Positions 28,487-36,875 of a DNA stretch of 64,000 nucleotides are shown here, piece after piece (within the stretch, counting starts at the first letter, position 1; each line of letters begins with the position of its first letter). This DNA is from Streptomyces aculeolatus (lineage in GTDB: Bacteria > Actinomycetota > Actinomycetes > Streptomycetales > Streptomycetaceae). The notes under the pieces were generated by a model. It ran no database searches and was not told the DNA's origin. It saw only the letters and a list, made by a program, of their open reading frames with translations. The stretch covers positions 124,001 through 188,000 of the forward strand of contig NZ_JAINRD010000013.1 in NCBI RefSeq assembly GCF_020400605.1, read 5' to 3'. Made by a program: the position numbers and the translations under genes.

Positions 28487-28660
28487 TCAGGCGCTGCACG
28501 AGGTGGTGCTGGTGGTGCTGGAGCAGGTCGAGGTGGAGGAGCAGGAGGTCGAACCGGCGAGGACGACCTCGGCCTGGTCCGAGTAGTCCGAGATCTCGAA
28601 GGTCTCCGACTCCAGCTCCAGGATCTCGTCGGCGAGGGTGGAGAGCGCCTTGTCAGCCAT
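28487..28660 (-). CDS. azole RiPP precursor peptide (thiazolylpeptide-type)
   Basis: A 57-aa peptide; the ATG at 28660 has AAGGAG upstream. The 36-residue acidic leader contains ELESETFEISDY, matching the LEISDY-like leaders of thiopeptide precursors such as that of thiostrepton, and ends EVVLAG. The 21-residue core holds 10 Ser, 7 Thr, 3 Cys and a final Ala, so 20 of 21 positions can be heterocyclised or dehydrated. Cys sits at core positions 4, 10 and 19. The leader/core boundary after LAG is inferred. It has its own transcription unit opposite to the modification operon, allowing high expression. I do not recognise a known product from the core. Confidence 0.9.
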   Translation of the reverse strand: MADKALSTLADEILELESETFEISDYSDQAEVVLAGSTSCSSTSTCSSTTSTTSCSA

Positions 28661-28771
28661 GGGAACTCCTTCTTCCGTGTCCGGAGGCCGGCCCGCCGCC
28701 CGTGGGGAACCGGCGGATCCGATCGTTGTCCCGGCCATTCAACCGACGGCCGCTGCCACCCCCGCCCGCGT

Positions 28772-28793
28772 TTCACTGTCACTTCGCTGACAC
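28772..28793. promoter_or_regulatory. 11-bp tandem repeat, candidate SARP binding site
   Basis: TTCACTGTCAC (28772-28782) is followed directly by TTCGCTGACAC (28783-28793); 9 of 11 positions match. SARPs bind tandem repeats with 11-bp spacing near the -35 region. The site is about 110 bp from the precursor start and 60 bp from the amidohydrolase start, in their shared promoter region. CTGACA (28787-28792) could serve as a -35 toward the amidohydrolase. No good -10 was found in either direction. Confidence 0.5.
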
Positions 28794-28854
28794 CCGGCGA
28801 CAGGGGGCTGAGTACCGCATTGATCACGGCGTCGGGCAGGGTGGAGCCGCCCGG

Positions 28855-30189
28855 ATGAGGAGCGTGGCGCGCATGGCCGTACCCGCGGACGTCCTGCGGT
28901 CCGCCGTCGAGTGCTGTCTCGACGTGCATCTCCACCCCGAGCCGTCCGGCGCCGAGGAGCGCACCGCCGGTGTACTCGCCGGCCTGCTCGCCGCCGACGG
29001 CTACGCCGTCACCCGCGGCGTCGGCGGCCACGGCGTCGTCGGCCTGCTGCGCCGCGGCGAGGGCCCGACCGTACTGCTGCGGGCCGAACTCGACGCGCTG
29101 CCGGTGCCGGAGGAGACCGGGCTGCGCTACGCCAGCACCGTCCCCGGCGTCTCGCACGCCTGCGGCCACGACGTGCACCTCGCCGCGCTCGCCGGCACCG
29201 CCCGGCTGCTCGCGCGCGACACCGCGGGCTGGCGCGGCACGGTGGCCGTCGTCGGGCAGCCCGCCGAGGAGACGCTCGACGGCGCACTGGCGATGCTGCG
29301 CGACGGGCTCTACGACCTCACGGGGCCGCCCGACGCGGTCCTCGCCCAGCACACCGCGCCGCTGCCCGCCGGCGCCGTCGCCCACACCGACGGCGCCCCG
29401 CTGCTCGCCGGCACGGTCGCGGTCGACGCGGTGCTGCACGGCAGCGGCGGGCACGCCGGGGCGCCGCACCTGACGGTGGACCCGGTGGTGTCCGCGGCGG
29501 CGGCGGTGCTGCGCCTCCAGGCGCTGGTCGCCCGCGAACGGGCGCCCGCGGAGCAGGCCGTGCTGACCGTGGGCCGGCTGGTGGCGGGCACGGAGGCGAA
29601 CGTCATCCCGGACCGCGCGGAACTGGGCATCAGCCTGCGGGCGTTCGACGAGGGCACCCTCGACCGGCTGCTGGCCGGCGTCCGCCGGGTGCTGGCCGGC
29701 GAGGCGGAGGCGGCGGGGGCGCCGCGGGCGCCGGAGGTGGCGGTACGGGCCCGCTCGCGGACCCTGCTGCCCGACGCGGGGCTGACGGCGGAGCTGCGGG
29801 CGGCCCACGCCGCGGCGCTCTCCCCGGACCGGGTGCTGCCCTGGCAACCGGCCACCGCGGCGGAGGACTTCGCCTGGTACGGCCCCGCGGGCACGGACGT
29901 GCACGGGGCCCCCGGCGTCCGGCTCGGCTACTGGATGCTGGGCACCGTCCCGGCGTCGGCCCGCCGCGAAGCGGCGCGCACGGGGCGCCCGGTGCCGGGG
30001 AACCACTCGCCGCGGTTCGCGCCGGAGATGCGGTCGTCGCTGGAGACGGGCATCACGGCGCTGACGGCGGCGGCACGGCGGGCGCTGGAGGCGCCGGGAC
30101 CGGCGGGGCCGACAGGACCGGCGGGAGCGCCGGAGGCGCCGGGGGCGCGAACACCCGACGCCGGCGGTCTGGACGAGGCGGGCCGGTGA
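28855..30189 (+). CDS. M20-family amidohydrolase
   Basis: A 444-aa metallo-amidohydrolase. The start at 28855 is preceded by GGAG about 9 nt away; an ATG at 28873 is the alternative. It has M20D hallmarks: HACGHDVHLA (Cys103, His105) for dinuclear metal binding, GQPAEE with the catalytic glutamates, a dimerisation-domain H (HGSGGHAGAP) and C-terminal GNHSPRFAPE. Relatives hydrolyse N-acyl amino acids. It is divergent from the precursor and coupled to the next small gene. It may remove a protecting acyl group, trim the peptide or detoxify it, but the cluster role is not established. Confidence 0.8.
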   Translation: MRSVARMAVPADVLRSAVECCLDVHLHPEPSGAEERTAGVLAGLLAADGYAVTRGVGGHGVVGLLRRGEGPTVLLRAELDALPVPEETGLRYASTVPGVSHACGHDVHLAALAGTARLLARDTAGWRGTVAVVGQPAEETLDGALAMLRDGLYDLTGPPDAVLAQHTAPLPAGAVAHTDGAPLLAGTVAVDAVLHGSGGHAGAPHLTVDPVVSAAAAVLRLQALVARERAPAEQAVLTVGRLVAGTEANVIPDRAELGISLRAFDEGTLDRLLAGVRRVLAGEAEAAGAPRAPEVAVRARSRTLLPDAGLTAELRAAHAAALSPDRVLPWQPATAAEDFAWYGPAGTDVHGAPGVRLGYWMLGTVPASARREAARTGRPVPGNHSPRFAPEMRSSLETGITALTAAARRALEAPGPAGPTGPAGAPEAPGARTPDAGGLDEAGR

Positions 30190-30422
30190 ACGGCGGCGGG
30201 TCGGTCGAAGTGGCGTTCGTACGCCAGGACTTCGACGCCCCGCCGGCCGAGACGACGGCGGTACGCCTGCTGTGGCTGCTGCGGGCCCATCTGCCGCACG
30301 GGCTGCGGGTGGAGTCGGAGCGGATCAGGATGCGGCTGGCGGTGCCGGAGACCGGGGCGACGACGGTGGCGGGCGACGTGCTGACGCACCGGGCGTGCGT
30401 GGGCTGGTCGATGGAGAGCTGA
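30186..30422 (+). CDS. small hypothetical protein coupled to the amidohydrolase
   Basis: A 78-aa protein starting at a GTG that overlaps the amidohydrolase stop (GTGA). It is predicted soluble and mixed alpha/beta (VEVAFVRQDFDAPP, RLLWLLRAHLPHG, RIRMRLAVPE), without cysteine pairs or a signal peptide. No family is recognised. Tight coupling suggests it works with the amidohydrolase, but it could equally be a small binding or immunity protein. Confidence 0.6.
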   Translation: MNGGGSVEVAFVRQDFDAPPAETTAVRLLWLLRAHLPHGLRVESERIRMRLAVPETGATTVAGDVLTHRACVGWSMES

Positions 30423-30453
30423 CCCGCCCGCCCCGCTCACGGACCGCCCGCGG

Positions 30454-31473
30454 TCACACCCACCCGCGCTCGCGGGCGAGCAGAGCGGCCTGCGCCCGCG
30501 TGGAGGCGCCGAGCACCCGCAGCACGTCGGCGATGTGCCTGCGGTACGTACGGACGGAGACGCCCAGATCCCGGGCCCCCGTCTCGTCCTTGCCCACCTC
30601 GCACATCATCCGCAGCACGCGCCGCTCCGCCTCCGACAGCTCGGGCGCCGGCTCCGCGGCCTCGCGCAGCTCGACGGAGACGTCCTCGGCCTGCTCCCAC
30701 ACCTTCTCGAAGAGCCCGGACAGCGTGCTGACCAGCCCCCGCCCCCGTACCATCAGCGCGCCCTCGTCGACGTTCTTCGGGTCCTTGGGCATGAGGGCCA
30801 CCCGCCCGTCGTACACGGAGAGCTGGTCCGAGATCTCCTCGACCACCCGCACCTCGCCGCCCCGGGCCAGCAACTCCCGGACGTACTCGGTGACCCGCGG
30901 ATGGCGCAGCGTGTCCGCGGGCAGCACCAGCCGCCGCCGAACCCCCCGCTTCAGCGCCCGCCACTCCACCGCGCGCCGCTTCAGCACCTCGTCGGTGATC
31001 AGGTGGAAGCCGGGCTCGACCGAGACGATCTCCTCCCGGGCGAAGAAGACCAACTCCTCCACCCGGTTGATGAGGTCCTCCCGCCTGTCGATCTCCTCCA
31101 CCCCGTGCTCCCCGCCGTACGCGCCCGCCCGGCCGCCGCCCGCGGGGGCCGCGCTCTCCGCGCGCAGCGTCGTCAGCACGTGGCGGCTCTGGGTGAGCCG
31201 CTGGATCTCCTGGTACATCTCGCGCAGCCGCATCTCGGTGAGCCGCGCCACGACCTGCTCCGGATCGACGGGAAGGAACCACCCCGGCCGATCCCCGGGT
31301 CTGAGCAGCCGCAGCCGGACCAGGCGGGTCATGGCCTGTTCCATTTCGTGCAGGGCGATGCCGAGCTTCACGTGCACGCCCGCGGAAGGTGAATCGGGGT
31401 GCCGGAGGAAATGCCGGTAAAGGTGCTCCTCCGCGGGGGAGACCCCGAAAACGCCCATTTCATTGGTGTGCAC
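30454..31473 (-). CDS. TrmB/LuxR-like transcriptional regulator
   Basis: A 339-aa protein. I chose the GTG at 31473 because GGAGG lies 6 nt upstream; the ATG at 31458 lacks a spaced site. The N-terminus (SPAEEHLYRHFLRHPDSP...) is a TrmB-like winged helix, the middle resembles a phospholipase-D-like sensor (RVEELVFFAREEIVSVEP), and the C-terminal 65 residues form a LuxR-type HTH (LSEAERRVLRMM, GVSVRTYRRHIADVL). Similar regulators often flank RiPP clusters in Streptomyces. It converges on the amidohydrolase unit and may respond to a small ligand or to the product. Confidence 0.8.
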   Translation of the reverse strand: MHTNEMGVFGVSPAEEHLYRHFLRHPDSPSAGVHVKLGIALHEMEQAMTRLVRLRLLRPGDRPGWFLPVDPEQVVARLTEMRLREMYQEIQRLTQSRHVLTTLRAESAAPAGGGRAGAYGGEHGVEEIDRREDLINRVEELVFFAREEIVSVEPGFHLITDEVLKRRAVEWRALKRGVRRRLVLPADTLRHPRVTEYVRELLARGGEVRVVEEISDQLSVYDGRVALMPKDPKNVDEGALMVRGRGLVSTLSGLFEKVWEQAEDVSVELREAAEPAPELSEAERRVLRMMCEVGKDETGARDLGVSVRTYRRHIADVLRVLGASTRAQAALLARERGWV

Positions 31474-31752
31474 GGCGAGCCTCCTGCTTTGAGCGGTGTG
31501 CCACGAGGGGCCGTGGTCGTCGGCCCCATGCTTCCGCGCCGTCGCCACGGCAGGGTGAACTTCTGCGTAACGACAATGTGGCACGCGGAAGTGCGCTCCG
31601 GCATGCATACCCGAGGCGGACCGTGCAATGCGAGTGGCGGGCGTGACCGGAGTGCATCATCTCCGAATTCCCGGGTGAGGAATTCACCGGATGCGGAATA
31701 GCGGAACAACGGAATCCGCGGGCGGGTCCGGTGGCGGTGCCGAAAACGCCCG

Positions 31753-33834
31753 CTACGGGGAGAGGCCCGGGGGGAGCGGGGCCGTGTGCACGATGTGGAG
31801 GCGGGAGACCGCGCGGGTGAGGGCCACGTAGAGGCGGTTCATGCCGCGGGGTTCTGCGTCCGCGATGGCCGCGGGCTCGACCAGCACCACGTGGTCGTAC
31901 TCCAGCCCCTTGGCCGTCGAGGCCGGCACGGCCGTGAGGCGGGCCCCGGGGGCGTCGGCCGTACCGGACACCGGGAGCCCGGCCGCGCGGAGCGCGCCGC
32001 GGAGCCCGTCCGCCTCGCGGTCGGCGGCGATGACGCCGACGGAACCCGCCTGCTCCAGCGCCGACTTCACGGCCGCGACGGCAGCCGTGGTCGCGTCGTC
32101 GGCCGCCTCGACCACGGCCTCCCCGTCGCGGCGCAGGGACCGCGCCGGCGGCACGTCCGCGTCGAGGTGGGCGAGGAGGCGGTCGGCGAGCGCGGCGACG
32201 GCGCCCGGGATGCGGAAGCCGGCGGTGAGCGCGGTGACATGGGCGTCCGGCTTGCCCAGGTGGGTGAGGAACGCGGGCCAGTCGCGGGCCGCCCACGGGG
32301 TGGTGCCCTGGGCGAGGTCGCCGAGGACGGTGACCGAGCCGAAGGGGGAGCGGCGGGCGATGGCACGGCACTGCATGGGGGAGAGGTCCTGCGCCTCGTC
32401 GACCACCACGTGCCCGTAGCCGGCGGGGCGTTCGATCAGCCCGGCCAGCTCGTCGAGGAGGACGAGGTCGGCCGCCGACCAGCGGGCCGACCCGGCCGAG
32501 CGCGGCGCCCGGGGCCACAGCAGGGCCCGCTGCTCCGGCCCGTCGAGCACGCCGTCGGCCGCGGCGGCCAGGGTGTCCGGGTCCGCGAGCAGGCCGGCGA
32601 GGACCTCCTCGGGCCGCACGGCCGGCCAGGCGGCGTCCACCAGGGCGGTGACCGGCCGCGCCCGGGACGTCTTCCGCACCCAGCCCTGGGTGCGGACCTC
32701 GCCGCGGCGCTCGGCGCGCTGCCGCACGGCTTCCACGACGCGGGCGCGGACGCGTTCGCGGCCCACGCCGTAGAGGGGTTCCTCGGCGCGTACGCCGCGG
32801 ACGATCTCCGCCAGCTCGTCGGCGGGCACCTGCCGGCGGTACGCGCCGTCCGGCAGCACCAGCGGCTCCCGCACCTCCGTCGCCACGTGCGCGTAGAGCG
32901 CGCGGCGCAGCACCTCCGCCATGCGGGGGTCGTGCTTGACGAGCGCCGCGGCGGCTCCGTCCCGCGCCGTGACCGGGTGGCGGGCGATCTCGTCGTCGAG
33001 GGTGGACTGCCGCACGCCGGTCTCGCCGAGTGCGGGCAGGACCGCCGAAATGTAGGAGAGGAAGGCGCGGTTGGGGCCGAGGATCAGCATGCCGCCGCGC
33101 CGGACGCGCTGCGGGTAGGTGTAGAGGAGGTAGGCGGCGCGGTGCAGCCCGACCGCCGTCTTGCCCGTGCCGGGTGCGCCCTGGACGCAGAGGGACGCGG
33201 TGAGGCCGGCGCGTACGAGGTCGTCCTGCTCGGGCTGGATGGTGGCGGCGATGTCGCGCATCGGCCCGACGCGGGGACGTTCGATCTCGCCAGCGACGAT
33301 GCTGCTCGCGCGCGTCTCGCCCGCGCCGAGGTGCTCGTCCTCCAGGCCGGTGAGGTCGCCGGAGTCGCCGCGGGATGCGGGTGCCCAGCCGAAGCGGCGG
33401 CGGACGGCGACGCCTTGCGGGTCGTGGGCGCCGGCCTGGTAGAAGGCGCGCGCCACGGGCGCTCGCCAGTCGACCACCAGCGGCGGAACGGCCGGGTCGC
33501 GGGCGATGCGCAGGCGGCCGATGTGGTACGTCTGCCCGGCGTGGTCCCCGGCGGCCGCGGCCGTCCCGCCGGCGCCGGCGGCCCCCGGGCGCGCGAAGTC
33601 GAGGCGCCCGAAGAACAGCGGGCCCTCGGGCAGCTCCCGGAACTCCTTGGCCCGGCTGCGCAGTCGGTAGCCGAGCACTTCGGCGTCGGCGCCGGACGCG
33701 GAGGCGTCCTCGCTCGCGACCACCTGCTCCTGCGCGCCGTCGACCATGGCGTTCAGGGCCGCCCGGCAGGTGTCGTGGTAGGCGCGTTCCCGGGTCAGGG
33801 CAGCGCGGAGGAGCGCGGAGTCGGTGCGTGGCAT
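31753..33834 (-). CDS. HelD-like UvrD/Rep-family helicase
   Basis: A 693-aa protein with Walker A QGAPGTGKTAVGLHRAAYLLYTY, a split helicase core, VVDEAQDLSPMQ and the C-terminal TAKGLEYDHVVLVEP / NRLYVALTRAVSRLHIVH motifs. The N-terminal coiled region (ALTRERAYHDTCRAAL) matches actinomycete HelD proteins, which release stalled RNA polymerase and in some species protect it from rifamycins. No rifamycin-associated element was seen upstream. The ATG at 33834 has GGAGG unusually close. It lies 32 bp downstream of a TetR gene on the same strand. Confidence 0.8.
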   Translation of the reverse strand: MPRTDSALLRAALTRERAYHDTCRAALNAMVDGAQEQVVASEDASASGADAEVLGYRLRSRAKEFRELPEGPLFFGRLDFARPGAAGAGGTAAAAGDHAGQTYHIGRLRIARDPAVPPLVVDWRAPVARAFYQAGAHDPQGVAVRRRFGWAPASRGDSGDLTGLEDEHLGAGETRASSIVAGEIERPRVGPMRDIAATIQPEQDDLVRAGLTASLCVQGAPGTGKTAVGLHRAAYLLYTYPQRVRRGGMLILGPNRAFLSYISAVLPALGETGVRQSTLDDEIARHPVTARDGAAAALVKHDPRMAEVLRRALYAHVATEVREPLVLPDGAYRRQVPADELAEIVRGVRAEEPLYGVGRERVRARVVEAVRQRAERRGEVRTQGWVRKTSRARPVTALVDAAWPAVRPEEVLAGLLADPDTLAAAADGVLDGPEQRALLWPRAPRSAGSARWSAADLVLLDELAGLIERPAGYGHVVVDEAQDLSPMQCRAIARRSPFGSVTVLGDLAQGTTPWAARDWPAFLTHLGKPDAHVTALTAGFRIPGAVAALADRLLAHLDADVPPARSLRRDGEAVVEAADDATTAAVAAVKSALEQAGSVGVIAADREADGLRGALRAAGLPVSGTADAPGARLTAVPASTAKGLEYDHVVLVEPAAIADAEPRGMNRLYVALTRAVSRLHIVHTAPLPPGLSP

Positions 33835-33866
33835 GCCTCCACGATAATGCAACCGAGTTAAATTTT

Positions 33867-34517
33867 TTACCGGGTTTCGATTCGGGCCCGGGCCAGGTCC
33901 GGCAGACCGGCCTTGAGCTGCGCGAACGCCGACCGGGCGGTCGCCACCGCCTCGGGGTGGAGCCCGTCCGCGTCGCGTCCGGCGGTGATCCGGCGCCAGT
34001 TCTCCTGCGCCAGGACGCGCTGGACGGCGACGATCTGCCCGGCCGCCAGCCGCGCCCGTACGCCGCCGCCGGTCTCCTCGCCGACGGCGTCGGCGAGAGC
34101 GGCCTCGTCCCGTTCCATGAACGTGTGCAGGCGCGCCACCAGCGACGGCGTCCCGTACAGCAGCCGGTGGAAGGCGAGCACGCCGGTCTCGTCGTTCAGG
34201 CCGGTCACGGGGTCGCGCCGGTCGAGCCCGGCCAGGAAGTGGTGCAGCAGGGCGTCCAGCGGCGAGTGCCCGGCCGGCCGGCCCGCGACCACCCGGGCGG
34301 CCTCCCCCGCGTGGTCGGCGAGCTGGTGCAGGACCAGGTCCTCCTTGGCGGGGAAGTACCGGAAGAGCGTCGGCTTGGAGATGTCGACGGCGGCCGCGAT
34401 GTCGGCGACGGTCACCTGCTCGTAGCCCTTCTCCAGGAAGAGCCGGACGGCCGTGTCCGACAGCCGCTCGTACATCTGCTGCTTCTTGCGTTCGCGCAGC
34501 CCGCCCGTGTCGCCCAT
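33867..34517 (-). CDS. TetR-family regulator
   Basis: A 216-aa protein with an N-terminal HTH (TVADIAAAVDISKPTLFRYFPAKEDLV, about residues 37-62) and a helical ligand-binding domain. It is divergent from a methyltransferase gene and sits just upstream of the HelD-like gene on the same strand, so it may control either. Downstream of its stop the DNA is briefly AT-rich (around 33855-33870), probably containing the HelD promoter. Confidence 0.85.
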   Translation of the reverse strand: MGDTGGLRERKKQQMYERLSDTAVRLFLEKGYEQVTVADIAAAVDISKPTLFRYFPAKEDLVLHQLADHAGEAARVVAGRPAGHSPLDALLHHFLAGLDRRDPVTGLNDETGVLAFHRLLYGTPSLVARLHTFMERDEAALADAVGEETGGGVRARLAAGQIVAVQRVLAQENWRRITAGRDADGLHPEAVATARSAFAQLKAGLPDLARARIETR

Positions 34518-34602
34518 GCCGGGAAGCGTACGCAGTCGGGCGCCGGGTGCCGCGGCGCTTATCCGCTCGCCCCCGGCCCCCTCCCTTTGCGACGATCACC
34601 CG

Positions 34603-35382
34603 ATGACCTCCGACCCCGCCCCCGACCCCGTCTTCGACCGGCTCCTCGACGAGGCCGCCGCGGCCCCCACCGACGGCTGGGACTTCTCCTGGTTCGACGG
34701 CCGCGCCACCGAGGCGCGGCCCTCCTGGGGATACCAGCGGGCCATGGGCGCGCGCATGGCCCGCGCGAGCGCCTCGCTGGACATCCAGACCGGCGGGGGC
34801 GAGGTGCTCGCCGGGGTGCCGGTGCGGCCGGCGCTCTCCGTGGCCACCGAGGCGTGGCCGCCGAACGTCGCCAGGGCCACAACCCTGCTGCACCCCCTCG
34901 GCACGGTCGTCGTCGCCGCTCCCGAGGAGCCGCCGCTGCCGTTCGCGGACGGCGCGTTCGACCTGGTCGTCAGCCGGCACCCGGTGCGGCCGTACTTCGA
35001 CGAGATCGCCCGCGTCCTGCGGCCCGGCGGGACGTACTTCGCCCAGCACGTCGGTCCCGCCAGCGTCTTCGAGCTGGTCGAGTACTTCCTCGGGCCGCTG
35101 CCCGCGGAGGCGCGGCACAGCCGCGACCCGGGGCGCGAGCGCGCGGCGGCGGAGGCGGCCGGGCTGGAGGTCGCGGAGGTGCGGACGGAGCGGCTGCGGA
35201 TGGAGTTCCACGACGTGGGCGCGGTGGCGTACTTCCTGCGCAAGGTGATCTGGATGGTGCCGGGCTTCACGGTGGACGCGTACCGGCCGCGGCTGCGCGA
35301 GCTGCACGAACTGATCCGGGATCAGGGCCCGTTCGTCGCGCACAGCGCGCGGACGCTCTTCGAGGCGACCAAGCCCGCCTGA
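34603..35382 (+). CDS. class I SAM-dependent methyltransferase
   Basis: A 259-aa protein. The Rossmann core is recognisable (LDIQTGGGEVLAGV as motif I, LPFADGAFDLVVSRHP as motif II, VLRPGGTYFAQHVG as motif III). The motif I glycines are retained. The substrate is unknown. It is divergent from the TetR gene with an 85-bp spacer that must contain both promoters, so the TetR is its likely regulator. Confidence 0.8.
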   Translation: MTSDPAPDPVFDRLLDEAAAAPTDGWDFSWFDGRATEARPSWGYQRAMGARMARASASLDIQTGGGEVLAGVPVRPALSVATEAWPPNVARATTLLHPLGTVVVAAPEEPPLPFADGAFDLVVSRHPVRPYFDEIARVLRPGGTYFAQHVGPASVFELVEYFLGPLPAEARHSRDPGRERAAAEAAGLEVAEVRTERLRMEFHDVGAVAYFLRKVIWMVPGFTVDAYRPRLRELHELIRDQGPFVAHSARTLFEATKPA

Positions 35383-35403
35383 GCGCGGGCGGTGCGGTGG
35401 GGC

Positions 35404-35440
35404 CGGTACGGGGCGCGCGGGGTGCGCGCGCCCCGTACCG
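35404..35440. terminator. hairpin terminator
   Basis: A perfect 15-bp inverted repeat (35404-35418 with 35426-35440; arm CGGTACGGGGCGCGC) with a 7-nt loop lies between the convergent methyltransferase and GNAT genes. Confidence 0.75.
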
Positions 35441-35446
35441 ACGGGG

Positions 35447-35968
35447 TCAGATACCGAACGCCGCCGGCCAGCGGATCATGCCGCCGGGCAGCGGGTGGGC
35501 CTCGTCGAGCGCGAGGGCCATCACCGCCTCGTCCGGCGCCTCGACGCTGAGCCGGATGCCGTACGCGGACGCCCGCGTGAAGCCGAACCGCGGGTAGTAC
35601 TCCGGGTGTCCGACCAGGACGACGTACCGCTCGCCCCGCGCCGCGGCGGCCGCGAGCGCCGCCCGTACGACCGCGGAGCCCACCCCGCCGCGCTGCAGCT
35701 CCGGCCGTACGGAGACGGGGCCGAGGCAGAGCGCGGGGGTGTCGCCGATGCCGCCGCGGGTGAGCAGGACGTGCCCGAGGACCGCGGCGCCGTCGGCCGC
35801 GGACTCCGCGACGACGAGGGACAGGCCCTCGATCCACGCGGTCTCGTCGGCACGCAGCTTGTCGACGATGTCGGCCTCGTGCTCCCGGCCGAAGGCGGCG
35901 AGGGTGATCTCGCGGATGACGGGGATGTCGGCGCGCGTCTCGGCGCGCGTGATCCAGGTGTTGCCCAT
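35447..35968 (-). CDS. GNAT-family N-acetyltransferase
   Basis: A 173-aa protein with the GNAT core: LGPVSVRPELQRGGVGSAVVRAAL provides the Q/R-x-x-G-x-G/A acetyl-CoA loop, followed by VVLVGHPEYYPRFGF, typical of the YhbS-like group. It is predicted cytoplasmic. The acceptor is unknown. A possible 21-codon leader ORF lies 87 bp upstream in the same direction. Confidence 0.85.
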   Translation of the reverse strand: MGNTWITRAETRADIPVIREITLAAFGREHEADIVDKLRADETAWIEGLSLVVAESAADGAAVLGHVLLTRGGIGDTPALCLGPVSVRPELQRGGVGSAVVRAALAAAAARGERYVVLVGHPEYYPRFGFTRASAYGIRLSVEAPDEAVMALALDEAHPLPGGMIRWPAAFGI

Positions 35969-36055
35969 GATGGATGAAAATCCGTTTCGGTGGTCGTGTT
36001 CGTGTGGACGCCCCGCGGGCTCACGCTCCCGGCGCGGGCGGAGACGGGGGAGAGG

Positions 36056-36121
36056 TCAGGCCACGGCCCGGGACGTGAGGGAGACCCGGACGCTGCGCAC
36101 GGTGGCCTTGGGCGCGGTCAT
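36056..36121 (-). CDS. possible 21-aa leader peptide upstream of the GNAT gene
   Basis: The ATG at 36121 follows a strong ribosome site (GGGGAGGTGAGG). The encoded 21-residue peptide contains SVRVSLTSR, which resembles the V-x-L-T-S-R core of short actinomycete leader peptides found ahead of regulated genes. It lies 87 bp upstream of the GNAT start, same strand. It could regulate by attenuation. The match is short and untested. Confidence 0.4.
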   Translation of the reverse strand: MTAPKATVRSVRVSLTSRAVA

Positions 36122-36187
36122 CAACCTCACCTCCCCTATCTCTCTTCCGCGGGAATCTCTCCCGTACGAAACACGGCGAGCGCCACT

Positions 36188-36808
36188 CTACACGGGGGAG
36201 CCGCCACCCTCGCCGGGGGGCAGGGCAGGGGCGACGACACCGGCGACGACCTTCCGCACCTCGTCGGGCGCGGGCGGGGCGGCCTCGCGGTCGGCGAAGA
36301 GGAGGTGGCCGGCGCCGACGAGGGTGGGGGCGAGGGTGGCGACGTCGGCGTCGGGGCCGAGCCGGCCGCGGTCGCGTTCTGCGGCGAGGTACGCGGCGAG
36401 CATGTCCGCGGCGTCGGCCAGCAGCGGCACGCCGGTCGGCCGGGTGCGGCGCAGGCGGGCGCGCAGGCCGTCGCGGGAGACGACGAGCCCGACGACGGCG
36501 ACGGCGATGGACTCGAAGAGTTCTGTCAGTGCGTCGGCGAGGTTGCCGACGACGGTGCCGCGGCCGGTGTCGGCGGCGGCGAGGAGGGCGGCGGACTGGC
36601 CTTCGAGGCGGGCGACGCGGTCGAGGACGAGGGCGGCGAGGAAGTCGTCGAAGTCGGCGAAGTGCCGGTGCAGGACGCCCTTGGCGCAGCCGGCCTCGTC
36701 GGTGACGGCGCGGCTGGTCAGCGCGTTGGGCCCGGCGCGCAACAGGACGCGCTCGGCGGCGGCGAAGAGCTGGCGGCGGGGGTCGCGGAGGGCGACGCCT
36801 GTGGGCAT
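36188..36808 (-). CDS. TetR-family regulator
   Basis: A 206-aa protein with an N-terminal HTH (LTSRAVTDEAGCAKGVLHRHFADFDDFL, about residues 30-57). The C-terminal domain is helical with little recognisable motif. It is divergent from the methyltransferase at 36868, and twin palindromes fill the short intergenic space, so auto-control and control of the methyltransferase are likely. Confidence 0.88.
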   Translation of the reverse strand: MPTGVALRDPRRQLFAAAERVLLRAGPNALTSRAVTDEAGCAKGVLHRHFADFDDFLAALVLDRVARLEGQSAALLAAADTGRGTVVGNLADALTELFESIAVAVVGLVVSRDGLRARLRRTRPTGVPLLADAADMLAAYLAAERDRGRLGPDADVATLAPTLVGAGHLLFADREAAPPAPDEVRKVVAGVVAPALPPGEGGGSPV

Positions 36809-36838
36809 GGTGGCGGTCCTTCGGCGGCGGGTGGCCAG

Positions 36839-36875
36839 AGTGGGCGGATGCCCACTATGGTGGGCGGATGCCCAC
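36839..36875. promoter_or_regulatory. twin palindromic operator
   Basis: AGTGGGC-GGAT-GCCCACT (36839-36856) and GTGGGC-GGAT-GCCCAC (36860-36875) are two near-identical palindromes with exact 20-bp period (two helical turns). The second contains the ATG (36868) of the methyltransferase. The arrangement fits cooperative binding of two TetR dimers to one face of the DNA. Confidence 0.75.

Noticed and set aside
33835..33866. Possible rifamycin-associated element before the HelD-like gene
   Set aside because: The AT-rich stretch lacks the inverted GGGGCTTGC/GCAAGGCCC arms of that element.
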